The notes under the pieces were generated by a model that saw nothing but the letters and a program-made list of their open reading frames with translations, ran no database searches and was not told the origin of the DNA. A stretch of DNA of 64,000 bases. Origin: Jannaschia pohangensis. GTDB lineage: Bacteria > Pseudomonadota > Alphaproteobacteria > Rhodobacterales > Rhodobacteraceae. Positions 36,019-45,297 of this stretch are shown here, piece by piece; the first letter of the stretch is position 1, and every line of letters begins with the position of its first letter. Made by a program: the position numbers and the translations under genes. Location of the stretch: contig NZ_FORA01000002.1 in the NCBI RefSeq assembly GCF_900113875.1, positions 558,001-622,000 of the forward strand, written 5' to 3'.

Positions 36019-36594
36019 ATGATGCAGTTTTCCCAAGTGAAACGCGATCCGGCCAAAGCTGCCGGAACTCCGGTCACGGCCATGGTCAACGTCAAGGTGC
36101 AGGACTTCATGCGCCAGGACTATTTCGACGAACCCTTGAAACGGTTCATGGCCGAAGTTGGCGCAGGCCAAGTGCTCAGATGTCGATCGGTCGAGGGAAC
36201 GGCCCAGGACGGCGTCGCCTATTGCGAATTCGAGTTTCTCGTGATCGCCACCCTCGAGGGCACGCTCGACTCCCTCGTGAGCGAGCTTCAGAAGATGGGC
36301 GCGCCCAAGGGATCGCTGTTGATCGATCCGACAGGTCGGCGTCGCGACCGGACGTTTGGCAAAGCCGAGGGTCTGGCGCTTTACCTTCCCGACAACACGC
36401 CGATCCACGACCTGATCGAGCGTCTGGAACTGACCCTCGCCGACAGCGGCACCGATGGCGCGTTGTTCGACCATTGGGACGGCCCGGCCGGTCAGGCGGT
36501 CTATTTCTATGGCCGCTCCTATGACCAGATGGCGGCGTCCATGGCGTCCGTCCTGCGCGATGGGCCCCCATACAAGATGAGCCGTATCGCTTGA
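36019..36594 (+). CDS. hypothetical protein between pnp and rpsO
   Basis: A 191-residue soluble protein with no recognised domain. It shows alternating strand and helix character, with YCEFEFLVIATLEGTLDSLVSELQKMGAPKGSLL in the middle and a repeat-like second half (TPIHDLIERLELTLADSGTDGALFDHW). No signal peptide or membrane segment is visible. It is on the plus strand, opposite to rpsO and pnp, and is followed by its own terminator, so it is an independent unit placed inside a usually conserved operon. Confidence 0.75.
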   Translation: MMQFSQVKRDPAKAAGTPVTAMVNVKVQDFMRQDYFDEPLKRFMAEVGAGQVLRCRSVEGTAQDGVAYCEFEFLVIATLEGTLDSLVSELQKMGAPKGSLLIDPTGRRRDRTFGKAEGLALYLPDNTPIHDLIERLELTLADSGTDGALFDHWDGPAGQAVYFYGRSYDQMAASMASVLRDGPPYKMSRIA

Positions 36595-36616
36595 AACGAC
36601 GATCTCCTGAACGAAC

Positions 36617-36644
36617 AAGGCCGCGTCCTGGAACGCGGCCTTTT
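36617..36644 (+). terminator. intrinsic terminator
   Basis: AAGGCCGCGT (36617-36626) and ACGCGGCCTT (36633-36642) form a 10-bp stem with a 6-base loop, followed by TTTT. It ends the unknown plus-strand gene and lies 22 bp from the rpsO stop, so it may also act on rpsO transcripts. Confidence 0.8.
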
Positions 36645-36666
36645 CATCTTCAGTTCCGGACTGTGA

Positions 36667-36936
36667 TCAGCGACGGATGCCCAGGCGCTTGATCAGGTCC
36701 TGATAGCGGGCCTCGTCCTTGGCGCGGGCGTAATCCAGAAGCTTGCGGCGCTGTGCGACCATCATCAGAAGGCCACGACGGGAGTGGTTATCCTTCTTGT
36801 GGGTCTTGAAGTGCTCTGTCAGCGTGGCAATCCGCGAGGTCAGGATCGCAACCTGAACTTCGGGCGAACCGGTGTCGCCTTCCTTGGTCGCGAATTCCTT
36901 GATGAGGCGGTTCTTTTCTTCGACGGTAATCGACAT
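36667..36936 (-). CDS. rpsO: 30S ribosomal protein S15
   Basis: S15 binds the central domain of 16S rRNA early in 30S assembly. The 89-residue product has the full family sequence including [29 protein letters not shown] and a C-terminal [12 protein letters not shown]. An AGGAGAC motif precedes the ATG. It stands alone on its strand, whereas truB usually precedes and pnp follows it directly. Confidence 0.97.
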   Translation of the reverse strand: MSITVEEKNRLIKEFATKEGDTGSPEVQVAILTSRIATLTEHFKTHKKDNHSRRGLLMMVAQRRKLLDYARAKDEARYQDLIKRLGIRR

Positions 36937-37184
36937 CGGGGTCTCCTGTCTGGTTGAGGGATGGCACAAGCCGGGATGTCGTCCAGCAGGGCCCTTGGAG
37001 TAGACGCGCCGCCTACACCGGATTGATCGACGATGGAACCCCTTCTGTCGGATCGGCTGCACCGAGCGGCGCGTTAACCCATTTACGAAGTCTCGCTGTG
37101 GGAATCATGCCGTTTCTGATAGGAATCATGGCAATGTTCACTCCTCGTTCCACCCTTCGGCGCACGTTCTGAAAAGGTCCAGCC

Positions 37185-38258
37185 ATGCTCATGATCGCAG
37201 GTCTGATTGGTCTTTTCGTGTCCGGCGTCATGGTTGCCTTTCCGCTGACGTCCACCGATGCGGACGCCGACGATTCGGATACATCCCCGGAGGTCGAGGT
37301 CGAAGGCAGCCCGGCCGCCGAGGGATCATCGTCGCCACTCGAGGAGGCGCTGGACCTTAGCAACCAGGGGGTCGATTCGGCACCCGATGACGATGGCGCG
37401 ATGTTCGACGACATCATGCCCGAGGGCGGCCCGGACGACGTGATGGACGGCACAGAGGTGACGGACGCCCCGGCCCGCGATGCAATCGGCGGGGACCATG
37501 TCACCGACGCGATCCAGGGATCCTGGACACCGCCCGTCACGGAGACGGGCGATGCGCAGCTCGGGTCCGGAACTGACGACCGGATCCAGGGTGGCGCTTC
37601 GGATGACCTCCTGTTCGGCGATGACGGCGCGGACACCTTGTCGGGCCGCGGCGGCCGCGATTTCCTGAGTGGCGGGCCGGGCAACGACAGCCTTCTGGGC
37701 GGTGCTGGCGACGATGAATTGCACGGCGATGTCGGCGACGACACTCTGGAAGGCGGCGATGGCGACGACCTTTTGTCCGGCTACGACGGCAACGACCTTC
37801 TTGTCGGGGGGGATGGCGATGACCGACTGTTTGGCGGCGAAGGGCAAGACACTCTGGTTGGCGGGGCGGGCAACGACATCCTGGATGGCACCGTCCTGCG
37901 TGACGACAACGGGACCGACAGGGATGGGGCGGATCGACTTGTCGGCGGCACCGGCAACGACACTTTGGCAGGCGGCTTCGGGGACACGCTTGTCGGCGGG
38001 ATCGGCAACGACGTCTACCTTTTCCGCGCGCCTTCGGCAGCAGCCCTCGAGGCGGACAGCGCCCTTCCGATGGTCGAGGATTTCGACCTCTACGAGGATC
38101 AGATCGAAATCACCTATTCAGGTGAAACCGTCCCGACCGTAACCTTCGCCGCAGAACCGGGGGCGACAATCGTTCTTGTCGACGGTACGGCAATCGCCCG
38201 GGTTGCCGACGTCGCATCGCTTTCGGCGGACCACATCGCATTGGTCCGCGCCGACTGA
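37185..38258 (+). CDS. RTX-repeat calcium-binding protein, membrane-anchored (first copy)
   Basis: A 357-residue acidic protein. It starts with a hydrophobic helix (about residues 2-21), then an acidic Asp/Glu/Pro-rich linker to about residue 130, then about eleven consecutive GGxGxDxLx nonapeptides (residues 136-234), and a beta-rich C-terminal part. RTX nonapeptides form a calcium-binding beta roll outside the cell. The N-terminal hydrophobic segment is unusual for a type I secreted RTX protein, which normally has only a C-terminal signal. No type I secretion genes are nearby. Confidence 0.83.
   Translation: MLMIAGLIGLFVSGVMVAFPLTSTDADADDSDTSPEVEVEGSPAAEGSSSPLEEALDLSNQGVDSAPDDDGAMFDDIMPEGGPDDVMDGTEVTDAPARDAIGGDHVTDAIQGSWTPPVTETGDAQLGSGTDDRIQGGASDDLLFGDDGADTLSGRGGRDFLSGGPGNDSLLGGAGDDELHGDVGDDTLEGGDGDDLLSGYDGNDLLVGGDGDDRLFGGEGQDTLVGGAGNDILDGTVLRDDNGTDRDGADRLVGGTGNDTLAGGFGDTLVGGIGNDVYLFRAPSAAALEADSALPMVEDFDLYEDQIEITYSGETVPTVTFAAEPGATIVLVDGTAIARVADVASLSADHIALVRAD
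37590..37886 (+). repeat. RTX nonapeptide-coding repeat tract, first copy
   Basis: About eleven tandem 27-bp units encoding GGxGxDxLx-type nonapeptides. The repeats are diverged at DNA level, so this is a protein repeat and not a recent DNA expansion. Confidence 0.8.
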
Positions 38259-38547
38259 ACCCTGACCCCACGACAGACAGATCCGTCCCCGGCTTGGCAT
38301 CGGGCAATACTGCCCTGACTCCCCACTTGGGCAAAGCCAGTGGCGCGCGGTCCAGCAACCGTTAACCATGAACGCGAAACAATCGGGTCAAATCTGGATA
38401 ACTGTCACGCAAGCCATTCCGTTTTCGTTTTTTTCTTGGCATCGCTGCGGCTTTCCCGCGTCATTTTGCTGGCGATTCCGGTCAACACATCGATACTGGA
38501 CACGACGACAGGGGGGATTCTGTCTGGTTTCTTTTGCGGAGAATGAA
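38259..38547. other. 289-bp gap between the two RTX genes
   Basis: No gene is supported here. The right-hand half (about 38400-38540) is richer in A+T than its surroundings, has T-runs such as TTTTCGTTTTTTTCTT, and probably holds the promoter and leader of the second RTX gene. The nearest imperfect hairpin after the first gene has no T-run. Confidence 0.45.
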
Positions 38548-39867
38548 ATGACTGGTCTGCTGGCAATTGCGGGAGCGCTTCTTCTTGGGAGCCTGGTTTT
38601 TCTATTGGACGATGGCGACGACCCGGCGCCGACCGGTGTCGATGAAGACGGCACCGACGGTGACGACATCCTCGAGGGAACGCCCCGGGCCGACATCCTC
38701 GATGGACTTGACGGAAACGACGCGATCCGCAGCCTCGGGGGCGACGATAATGTCTCCGGTGGTGCTGGCAACGACCTGATCAACGGCGGCGGCGGCAATG
38801 ACGTCATCGATGCTGGCGACGGTGATGACACCGTCTTTGGCAATGTCGGCGACGACGACATCTTTGGCGGGCTCGGGAACGACTTCCTTGGGGCCAATGA
38901 AGGGGCGGATACGGTCGACGGCGGCGAGGGCGACGACACCGTGATCGGCAATGGCGGCAACGACCTTCTCGACGGCGGCGATGGCAACGATTCCATTCGC
39001 GGTGACGACGGCGACGACACGATGATCGGCGGCCTCGGCAACGACAGCCTGTTCGGCGGGTTCGGCGACGACCTGATCGAAGGCGGCGACGGGGATGACG
39101 AAGCCGGTGGCGGCGCAGGCGACGATACGGTTGACGGCGGCCTTGGCAACGACGTGGTCGCCGGTGCCGTGGGGGCCGATAGCCTGAGCGGCGGCGACGG
39201 GGACGACACGGTCGTCGGTGGCTTCGGTGCCGATACGATGTCGGGTGGCGAAGGCAACGATCGACTGAACGGCGAAGAGCAGGACGACGTCATCGATGGG
39301 GGCAACGGCGACGACTTCCTGAACGGCCAGCGCGGCAACGACGATCTGACCGGTGGTGCCGGATCCGATACACTGCTCGGCGGCATCGGCGCGGATACCT
39401 TGCACGGCGCCTCGACCGAAGCCGGAGACCAGGATTCGCTCAATGGCGGATCTGGCGACGACCTGATTATGTTCGGCGACGGCGATACCGTCACCGGCGG
39501 CACGGGCGCGGACGAGTTCGCCATCGTGGTGAGCGAGACGGGCGACGGACCGGCCACGGTGACCGATTTCGATCCGGCAGAAGACACGCTGTCGGTGACC
39601 TTCGACAATGGTGGGGACGACATGGCGGCCGCTCCGGTCGTCACCGTGACCGACCTGCCCGATGGCACCGGGGCCGAGATCGCCGTGGGCGGAACAGTCG
39701 TCGCCGTTGTGACAGGGGCCCAGGGGCTCGACCCGGCACTGATCTCGGTCACCGGGACAGACTTCTCGGCGGAGCCGGTGGAACCGGCGGCCGAGGACCC
39801 CGTGGAAGAGCCAGTCGCGGAAGTGCCTGTCGTCGAAGCGCCGACGGGCCCTGCTGCGCTGTTCTGA
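38548..39867 (+). CDS. RTX-repeat calcium-binding protein, membrane-anchored (second copy)
   Basis: A 439-residue acidic protein with the same plan as the upstream RTX gene: N-terminal hydrophobic helix (residues 3-20), short acidic linker, then 28 nonapeptides in unbroken register (residues 35-286), followed by a beta-rich region and a Glu/Pro/Val tail. ATG at 38548 has GGAG seven bases upstream; a frame extending upstream to 38368 has no such site. The two genes look like paralogues that differ mainly in repeat number. Confidence 0.85.
   Translation: MTGLLAIAGALLLGSLVFLLDDGDDPAPTGVDEDGTDGDDILEGTPRADILDGLDGNDAIRSLGGDDNVSGGAGNDLINGGGGNDVIDAGDGDDTVFGNVGDDDIFGGLGNDFLGANEGADTVDGGEGDDTVIGNGGNDLLDGGDGNDSIRGDDGDDTMIGGLGNDSLFGGFGDDLIEGGDGDDEAGGGAGDDTVDGGLGNDVVAGAVGADSLSGGDGDDTVVGGFGADTMSGGEGNDRLNGEEQDDVIDGGNGDDFLNGQRGNDDLTGGAGSDTLLGGIGADTLHGASTEAGDQDSLNGGSGDDLIMFGDGDTVTGGTGADEFAIVVSETGDGPATVTDFDPAEDTLSVTFDNGGDDMAAAPVVTVTDLPDGTGAEIAVGGTVVAVVTGAQGLDPALISVTGTDFSAEPVEPAAEDPVEEPVAEVPVVEAPTGPAALF
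38650..39405 (+). repeat. RTX nonapeptide-coding repeat tract, second copy
   Basis: Twenty-eight tandem 27-bp units encoding G-G-x-G-x-D-x-hydrophobic-x nonapeptides without interruption. The many GGCGAC-type triplet runs give the DNA a strong 9- and 27-base periodicity. Confidence 0.85.
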
Positions 39868-39888
39868 CCGACGGACCAACCGACCAAG

Positions 39889-39921
39889 ACGGCGGCTTCC
39901 ACTTCGGAGCCGCCGTTTTTT
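39889..39921 (+). terminator. intrinsic terminator after the second RTX gene
   Basis: ACGGCGGCT and AGCCGCCGT form the stem (with an inner TCC/GGA extension), followed by TTTTTT. A clear rho-independent terminator. Confidence 0.88.
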
Positions 39922-39933
39922 ATTGCGCGGGTC

Positions 39934-40449
39934 TCAGCCTGCCTGCCAGGGCATGGGCTGCACGGCGTAGCCGATATAGAGCGGATGCTTCGGGTGACCG
40001 TCCTTGGACAGGCCGAGCGTCATCAGCGACAACCCCTTGGCGCGCAGCATCGCTTCGACCCGCACCCCGCGCGACAGATGCGCCCCATGGGTCCCCCAAG
40101 CGCAGATGACCCGGTCCGCCCAAAGCGCCGCCTCGACGATGGCCGTGTCGTTGGCCACCCCGCCAACCGGATCCTCGCAGGACCGCATGTCGCGCGGATC
40201 GGTGGCGCGAAAGGCGAAGATGTTGGTCACACGGAACGCCCCGTACCCAAGGGCCCGCGCCCGCCGTTCGCATCGCTCGACGGTCGGATCATTGGCCAGT
40301 TCCGTCGCCGTAGAAGGGTTGAGCATCACGAAGTTGATCCGCCCCCCGGTAGTGTCCCAGGTGCGGATCAGGTCGTAGCGATAGCGCTCGTCATCGGAAT
40401 AGATCGCGACCGATGGCGCATCGCCCTTGGTGAAGCTGCGGGTAATCAT
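39934..40449 (-). CDS. DUF1643 domain protein
   Basis: A 171-residue soluble protein matching DUF1643: RYDLIRTWD near the start, INFVMLNPSTATELANDPTVERCERRARALGYGAFRVTNIFAFRATDP, and AWGTHGAHLSRG. The family is widespread and has no established biochemical function. It lies convergent to the RTX gene and 47 bp upstream of nothing else on its strand but the membrane-protein gene at 40497-40997. Confidence 0.85.
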   Translation of the reverse strand: MITRSFTKGDAPSVAIYSDDERYRYDLIRTWDTTGGRINFVMLNPSTATELANDPTVERCERRARALGYGAFRVTNIFAFRATDPRDMRSCEDPVGGVANDTAIVEAALWADRVICAWGTHGAHLSRGVRVEAMLRAKGLSLMTLGLSKDGHPKHPLYIGYAVQPMPWQAG

Positions 40450-40496
40450 GCCCCGCGATGTGCCAGTCCCCAGGCGGGGATGGCAAGGGTCAGGCG

Positions 40497-40997
40497 TCAG
40501 GCCAAAGTCGGCTGCGCCGCCAGGGCGACGCGGGGCAGACGCACCTCGATCACCGCGGCGGCCACAAGGGCAAAGACGATATGCCCCCAGAGCGCGACCC
40601 AGGTGATCCCGCTGAAGCCGAGGAAGGCGGGATTTCCGGCAACGAGATGCGCCATCACGTAGAGGGCGAAAACCCAGAGCGCCACACCATAGACAGTCGC
40701 CACGACCGACCAATGCAACCAGGGCGTGATCCGGGCCGCCACCGGACGCGCGATCAGGAAATAACCCAGGGGATAGGCCAGAAGACCGGTCAGCGTATGG
40801 AGCGTATGGGCGGCACCTGCGGGCACGTCCCCGAACACGGTGGCAAGGGTCTGTTGTGCAAGGCCAACGGGGGCGAGCTTGGCGAAGCCTGCAAGGGGGG
40901 AGAGGCCCTGACCGAAGAGGTCGAAGGCGATGGTGGCGAAGGCGCCGGCAATCAGGATGGTCCAGGCCGTCTGCGCGCGGGAAGCAAGGTCAGTCAT
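40497..40997 (-). CDS. hypothetical four-helix membrane protein
   Basis: A 166-residue hydrophobic protein with about four membrane segments: around residues 8-28, 66-85, 94-118 and 130-150. It contains several His residues next to the membrane (AAHTLHTLTG, WLHWS, MAHLV), which could ligate haem or metal, but no known family is recognised. It is on the same strand as truB and DUF1643 without overlap. Confidence 0.7.
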   Translation of the reverse strand: MTDLASRAQTAWTILIAGAFATIAFDLFGQGLSPLAGFAKLAPVGLAQQTLATVFGDVPAGAAHTLHTLTGLLAYPLGYFLIARPVAARITPWLHWSVVATVYGVALWVFALYVMAHLVAGNPAFLGFSGITWVALWGHIVFALVAAAVIEVRLPRVALAAQPTLA

Positions 40998-41181
40998 TGT
41001 GCGAAATCCTATGGAATTGAGGGAGCAGATAGGCGCTCCGTGTTGCCATCAGACTATCCAATCGGAGGTTGCCGCGGCAGGCCCCTCACGCAGAGGTCAA
41101 CGGACAAAGGCCCGACCCGGGATTTCGTGATCGACTGAAACAATTGGACTGATAGACGCGGACCGAGCCGTCCCGGATGTT

Positions 41182-42081
41182 TCAGATCTGGAAGACTTTG
41201 GTCGGATGCAGCGCGCCAGCCCGATAGACGCCGACCGCAATCGCCTGCCCGCCGTGCGAGGCCCAACAGACGTCACCATAGCTTGCCCCGGTCAGAACCT
41301 CGCCCGGGTTGCCATGCTGCAACCGACTGGCGGCGGCGGCGGTGACCGCGACTTCGGGGATGTCAACGAGGCCCAGTTCCAGAGGCCTCAGATGGGTCAG
41401 AAGGTCGGGCGTGCGGGCCAAGGCCTCGATCTGATCCATCGACAACCCGTCTTCGGCGCGAAACGGACCCGACCAGACACGGCGCAGCCAGGCGACATGC
41501 CCAAGACAGCCAAGCGCCTGCCCCAGATCGCGGGCAATGGACCGCACGTAGCCGCCCTTGCCACAGACCATCTCGAGCTCCGCGCCATCGGGATCCTGCG
41601 TTACGACCTCAAGCCGCTCGACAAAGAGCGGACGCGCGGCCAGGTCCATCTCGATCCCCTCGCGCGCCAGGTCATAGGCGCGCTCCCCCTCGACCTTGAC
41701 GGCCGAGACCTGTGGCGGAATCTGCTGAATGTCGCCACGGAAGGCGGTCAGGGCCGCCTCGACCTCTGCCGGATCGGGACGTTGCTCGGACGTGGCGATG
41801 ACCTCGCCCGAAGCGTCGTCTGTCGCCGTGGCCGCCCCCCAGGTGACGCGAAACCGATAGCATTTGAGCGCATCGGTCACGAAGGGCACGGTCTTGGTCG
41901 CCTCGCCCAGGGCAATGGCCAGAACGCCCGTCGCATCGGGGTCGAGTGTCCCCGCATGCCCGGCCTTCTGCGCCTCGAGTGCCCACCGAACCTTGCCCAC
42001 GACCGAGGTGGAGGTGATGCCCGCCGGCTTGTCCACGATCAGCCAGCCGTGGACCGGGTTGCCTTTCTTGCGCCGTCCCAT
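41182..42081 (-). CDS. truB: tRNA pseudouridine(55) synthase TruB
   Basis: TruB makes pseudouridine 55 in the T-loop of tRNAs. The 299-residue product has motif [18 protein letters not shown], the catalytic-Asp motif [14 protein letters not shown] and [15 protein letters not shown]. The start shares one base with the stop of the preceding glycosidase-type gene (TGATG), so rbfA, that gene and truB form one operon. Confidence 0.95.
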   Translation of the reverse strand: MGRRKKGNPVHGWLIVDKPAGITSTSVVGKVRWALEAQKAGHAGTLDPDATGVLAIALGEATKTVPFVTDALKCYRFRVTWGAATATDDASGEVIATSEQRPDPAEVEAALTAFRGDIQQIPPQVSAVKVEGERAYDLAREGIEMDLAARPLFVERLEVVTQDPDGAELEMVCGKGGYVRSIARDLGQALGCLGHVAWLRRVWSGPFRAEDGLSMDQIEALARTPDLLTHLRPLELGLVDIPEVAVTAAAASRLQHGNPGEVLTGASYGDVCWASHGGQAIAVGVYRAGALHPTKVFQI

Positions 42082-42812
42082 CAGCCCGCCTCGCGCGCGG
42101 TCACGGAGAGGATCGGCCCCATGGGAAACCCGCCGTCGGACCGGCCCATGACTGGCGCATGAAGCCGCGACACCGACCCGTCGAGGAACAGCGCATCGGA
42201 CACGCCCAACACGTCGCGATAGAGCGTCGCCATTTCGTGGAACGTCACCGGCTCGTCGGAAATCACGAAATAGACCGTGTCACTTCCGGGGCTGACGCCG
42301 ACCCCATTGCGAAATTTGCGCGACGTGCTGTCGGGCAGGAAACGCGGGTGCAATTGTCCGCCGATGACCAGCATCGGACCCGATTGCGTGGCGGAAATGC
42401 AGGGGCGGGGATTGTCGGCGAAGGTCCGCGATTCGACGACCTGGGCCCGGTCCGCCTCGACGCAGAACACGCCATTGGGCAGCAGGCCGAAGTTTCCCGG
42501 CCCCTCGCGCGTGACGAGGCCGGTCGATTGCACCCCACCTTCGATGTAAAGACCGACGGGGGCGCGATCCGGGTGATACATCCCGGCATTCATCGCAAAC
42601 AGGATCGGGCGGTCCGTCGATGTCTGAAGTGCGTCAAAGGAACCGAGAGGCGCGCCGGAGGCATCCGCCAGCCGCGTCTCGATGACATGTTGATCCACCT
42701 GCGCGGTGCAGACGGTGAAATCGCGGTCCCGGTGTTCGACCGGTCGGCACTCCTGTGCCGACGCCACAGCACCGCACACCGCCAGAAGACAGGCCAACAC
42801 CACAGCCTTCAT
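42081..42812 (-). CDS. exported phosphodiester glycosidase family protein (DUF2233)
   Basis: A 243-residue protein with an N-terminal signal peptide (cleavage near VASAQEC). The core [33 protein letters not shown] and the C-terminal [15 protein letters not shown] match the NAGPA/DUF2233 phosphodiester glycosidase fold, whose best-known member uncovers mannose-6-phosphate in animals. The bacterial role is unknown, perhaps envelope glycan processing. It overlaps rbfA by ATGA and truB by one base. Confidence 0.83.
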   Translation of the reverse strand: MKAVVLACLLAVCGAVASAQECRPVEHRDRDFTVCTAQVDQHVIETRLADASGAPLGSFDALQTSTDRPILFAMNAGMYHPDRAPVGLYIEGGVQSTGLVTREGPGNFGLLPNGVFCVEADRAQVVESRTFADNPRPCISATQSGPMLVIGGQLHPRFLPDSTSRKFRNGVGVSPGSDTVYFVISDEPVTFHEMATLYRDVLGVSDALFLDGSVSRLHAPVMGRSDGGFPMGPILSVTAREAG

Positions 42813-43249
42813 GCGTCGCGATCCTCGCCATCCGGGGTCTCGTCGTCGCGGTCGGGTGCGTTGATGTCTCGCTGAACACGCTCGTCCGCGAACATGCGGC
42901 GCGTGTCCTCCAGTCGGTCGAACGTCTCGTCCACGCGGAAGCGCAGGTCGGGCGAATGCTTCATCGTCACCTCCCTCGAGATGGCGCGGCGCAATTCGCC
43001 CCGGTTGCGCTTGAGTGCCTCGATGGCGGCCTGCGGATCCTTGCCCCCGAGCGGCATGACCCAGACCGTCGCGATCTTCAGGTCGGCGGTCACGGTCACT
43101 TCGCCCACGGTGATGAGCATCGACAACAGCTCTTCATCGTGGATTTCGCCGCGCATCAGAACGTCCGACAAGGTTCGGCGCAGCAATTCACCCACCCGCA
43201 ACTGCCGCTGCGATGGTCCCTTGCCGCTCTCGAAACGGGATTTTGCCAT
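42809..43249 (-). CDS. rbfA: 30S ribosome-binding factor RbfA
   Basis: RbfA assists late 16S rRNA maturation and cold adaptation. The 146-residue product has the KH-like fold sequence [47 protein letters not shown] and the C-terminal [18 protein letters not shown], with an acidic tail. ATG at 43249 was chosen since [20 protein letters not shown] is the family start. It overlaps the DUF2233 gene by four bases and is divergent from dapB. Confidence 0.95.
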   Translation of the reverse strand: MAKSRFESGKGPSQRQLRVGELLRRTLSDVLMRGEIHDEELLSMLITVGEVTVTADLKIATVWVMPLGGKDPQAAIEALKRNRGELRRAISREVTMKHSPDLRFRVDETFDRLEDTRRMFADERVQRDINAPDRDDETPDGEDRDA

Positions 43250-43359
43250 TCTATGCCCTCCTGGAAGGCAGGCAGATATTTGCACCCGGCCCCGGGCGCA
43301 AGCGTTGCATGGCGGCGGCCCTTGGACCAAGAGGAAGAGCGACAGATGGGGGAAAGACG

Positions 43360-44169
43360 ATGGACAGACCGGGGATCGTGGTCATGGGCGGCTCCGGCCG
43401 CATGGGTCGGATGCTGTGCGAGGTGATCGCGGCATCGGACGCTGCCCGGCTGGTCGGCGTGACCGAAGCACCGGGCCATCCTTGGGCCGGGCACGACCTG
43501 GGCGAAATGCTTGGCGGGGCGACCAACGGCGTGCCCGTGACGGATGATCCGATTTCCGTGGTCGCGAATGCCCAGGCGGTCATCGACTTCACCACGCCCG
43601 CCGCGACGCTGGCCATGTCGGACATCCTGAAGGGGTCGGCGGCGGCCCATGTCATCGGCACGACCGGCCTGAGCGTCGACGATATCGCCAGGCTGGACAG
43701 GGCTGCGAGCCGCACGACCATCGTGCGGGCCGGGAACATGTCCCTTGGCGTCAACCTGCTGACCCAGTTGGTCCGTCAGGTCGCCGCCGCCCTCGACGAG
43801 GATTACGACATCGAAGTGATCGAGGGGCACCACCGTCACAAGGTCGACGCGCCTTCGGGCACCGCCCTCATGTTGGGCGAGGCGGCGGCAGCGGGTCGCG
43901 GCGTCGCGCTGGACGCGGTCGCAGACCGGGGACGGGACGGCATGACCGGGGCCCGGACGCGCGGCGCCATCGGGTTTCACGCGATCCGGGGGGGCGACAT
44001 CATCGGTGAACATGATGTTCTGTTCGCCGCCGACGGGGAACGGATCACCCTGCGGCACGTGGCCTCCGACCGGTCCGTCTTTGCGCGCGGGGCCCTCAAG
44101 GCCGCGCTTTGGGCCCAGGGCAAGAACCCTGGCGCCTACGATATGCTGGATGTCTTAGGCCTGCGTTAA
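43360..44169 (+). CDS. dapB: 4-hydroxy-tetrahydrodipicolinate reductase
   Basis: DapB catalyses an NAD(P)H-dependent step of lysine/diaminopimelate synthesis. The 269-residue product has the nucleotide motif [12 protein letters not shown], the active-site [16 protein letters not shown] and GTTGLS. An AGGGGGAAAG-type site precedes the ATG at 43360. Two small paralogous genes follow on the same strand. Confidence 0.95.
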   Translation: MDRPGIVVMGGSGRMGRMLCEVIAASDAARLVGVTEAPGHPWAGHDLGEMLGGATNGVPVTDDPISVVANAQAVIDFTTPAATLAMSDILKGSAAAHVIGTTGLSVDDIARLDRAASRTTIVRAGNMSLGVNLLTQLVRQVAAALDEDYDIEVIEGHHRHKVDAPSGTALMLGEAAAAGRGVALDAVADRGRDGMTGARTRGAIGFHAIRGGDIIGEHDVLFAADGERITLRHVASDRSVFARGALKAALWAQGKNPGAYDMLDVLGLR

Positions 44170-44224
44170 GGCACCTGTGCCAGATACGGATGATCCGATC
44201 CTGTCGGCTCTGCGTATAGGTGTC

Positions 44225-44569
44225 ATGCGTCTGTTCATTCTGTGCCTTCTTCTCGCCCTGCCTCTGCCCGCCGCCGCGTTCGAGGCGGTGACCAGCCGTG
44301 ACGCGTTCGTGTCGCTGGTCGCGGGCAAACGTCTGACGGGCGACGGTGTCTCGCTTCAGGTTCAACCTGATGGCGCGATCACCGGGCGCGGGTTCGGCCT
44401 GCGCGTCACCGGCACCTGGCGTTGGCAGGACGGTTTCTTTTGCCGCACGCTCGATACGGCGCTTCGGGACTTTCCGCTGAACTGTCAGCGGGTTTCGGTT
44501 CAGGGCACGACAATCCGGTTCCATGCGGACCGGGGAACGGGCGATATCGCGGACCTTCGAATAAGGTAG
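44225..44569 (+). CDS. small exported protein, tandem paralogue 1
   Basis: A 114-residue protein with a signal peptide (MRLFILCLLLALPLPAAAFEAV), followed by a compact domain with SRDAFVSLVAGKRL, TGTWRWQDGFFCRTL and LNCQRV; the two Cys probably form a disulfide in the periplasm. ATG at 44225 was preferred over an upstream GTG because it puts the signal peptide at the N-terminus. It aligns without gaps to the next gene. No function is known; short genes beside dapB are sometimes mislabelled as dapB-like. Confidence 0.78.
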   Translation: MRLFILCLLLALPLPAAAFEAVTSRDAFVSLVAGKRLTGDGVSLQVQPDGAITGRGFGLRVTGTWRWQDGFFCRTLDTALRDFPLNCQRVSVQGTTIRFHADRGTGDIADLRIR

Positions 44570-44575
44570 CCTTTG

Positions 44576-44920
44576 ATGCGAATGATTGCCGTTTTTCTGA
44601 CCTTCCTGCTTCCAACGCAGGCCCTTGCGTTCGAACCCATCACGAACCGCGACGCCTTCGTCAATCTGCTCTCGGACCGGGCATTGACGCGAACCGGCAT
44701 CACTCTGGACGTGACCCCCGATGGCATGATCCGCGGCCGGGCCTTCGGCGTCCGGGTCAGCGGGGAGTGGCAATGGCGGGATGGGTATTTCTGCCGCACG
44801 CTTTTTCACGGTCCGCGCGACCTGGGGGCGAATTGCCAGCTGGTTCAGGTGAACGGAAATACGCTTCGCTTCACGCTGGACAAGGGTGCGGGCGACTACG
44901 CCGATCTGAGCCTGCGATAG
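44576..44920 (+). CDS. small exported protein, tandem paralogue 2
   Basis: A second 114-residue protein, aligned end to end with the previous one with no gaps and roughly half the residues identical by eye. It has the same signal peptide plan (ALAFEPI), the NRDAFVNLL motif, W-x-W-x-DGYFCRTL and the same second Cys (ANCQLV). The ATG lies six bases after the stop of its paralogue, so they are co-translated. Function unknown. Confidence 0.78.
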   Translation: MRMIAVFLTFLLPTQALAFEPITNRDAFVNLLSDRALTRTGITLDVTPDGMIRGRAFGVRVSGEWQWRDGYFCRTLFHGPRDLGANCQLVQVNGNTLRFTLDKGAGDYADLSLR

Positions 44921-44927
44921 GCGCGCC

Positions 44928-45230
44928 TCAGAAGTCGATCGCCAGACCCTTCAATTCCCAATCGCCATAGCGCACGGGCTCCGGTCCTTTGCGTCCGCCC
45001 AACTCGGGTGGCAGGTTCAGATCGGCCGTCCGACGGGCCTCTGCCTCTTCCAGGGCGCGGCGCGCGGCGGGCGGCAGGGCGGCACGGCGGGCCGCCTCGG
45101 CTTCGGCCGACAGGGGGGTCAGATCGACACCACGATCCCGCGGTGTCGTCGGGCAGGCGGGCGCATCGGGCGCGGCCTGCGGCAGGTCCGTCGGGTCGAC
45201 CGTCATGCGGTTCAGGGTCGGGTCTGTCAT
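44928..45230 (-). CDS. DUF1674 protein, SdhAF4-like
   Basis: A 100-residue protein ending GPEPVRYGDWELKGLAIDF, the hallmark of DUF1674/succinate dehydrogenase assembly factor 4. The eukaryotic member helps assemble flavinylated SdhA; a similar role in bacteria is plausible but not shown by sequence alone. The N-terminal two thirds are low-complexity and Ala/Pro rich. It is divergent from rsmB. Confidence 0.85.
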   Translation of the reverse strand: MTDPTLNRMTVDPTDLPQAAPDAPACPTTPRDRGVDLTPLSAEAEAARRAALPPAARRALEEAEARRTADLNLPPELGGRKGPEPVRYGDWELKGLAIDF

Positions 45231-45297
45231 GGTCCGCTCCTTGCCTGGGCTCCGGTTTGGATATACGGCGCGAAACCTGTTCTGCAAGGATGCCACG

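Noticed and set aside
37071-37090. TTAACCCATTTAC and nearby TTAAC sites before the first RTX gene
   Set aside because: The spacing does not fit TTAA-N7-TTAAC; only half-sites.
38650-39405. Regular DNA repeats that could suggest a CRISPR array or minisatellite
   Set aside because: The period is 27 bases in frame, with diverged units coding RTX nonapeptides; no spacers.
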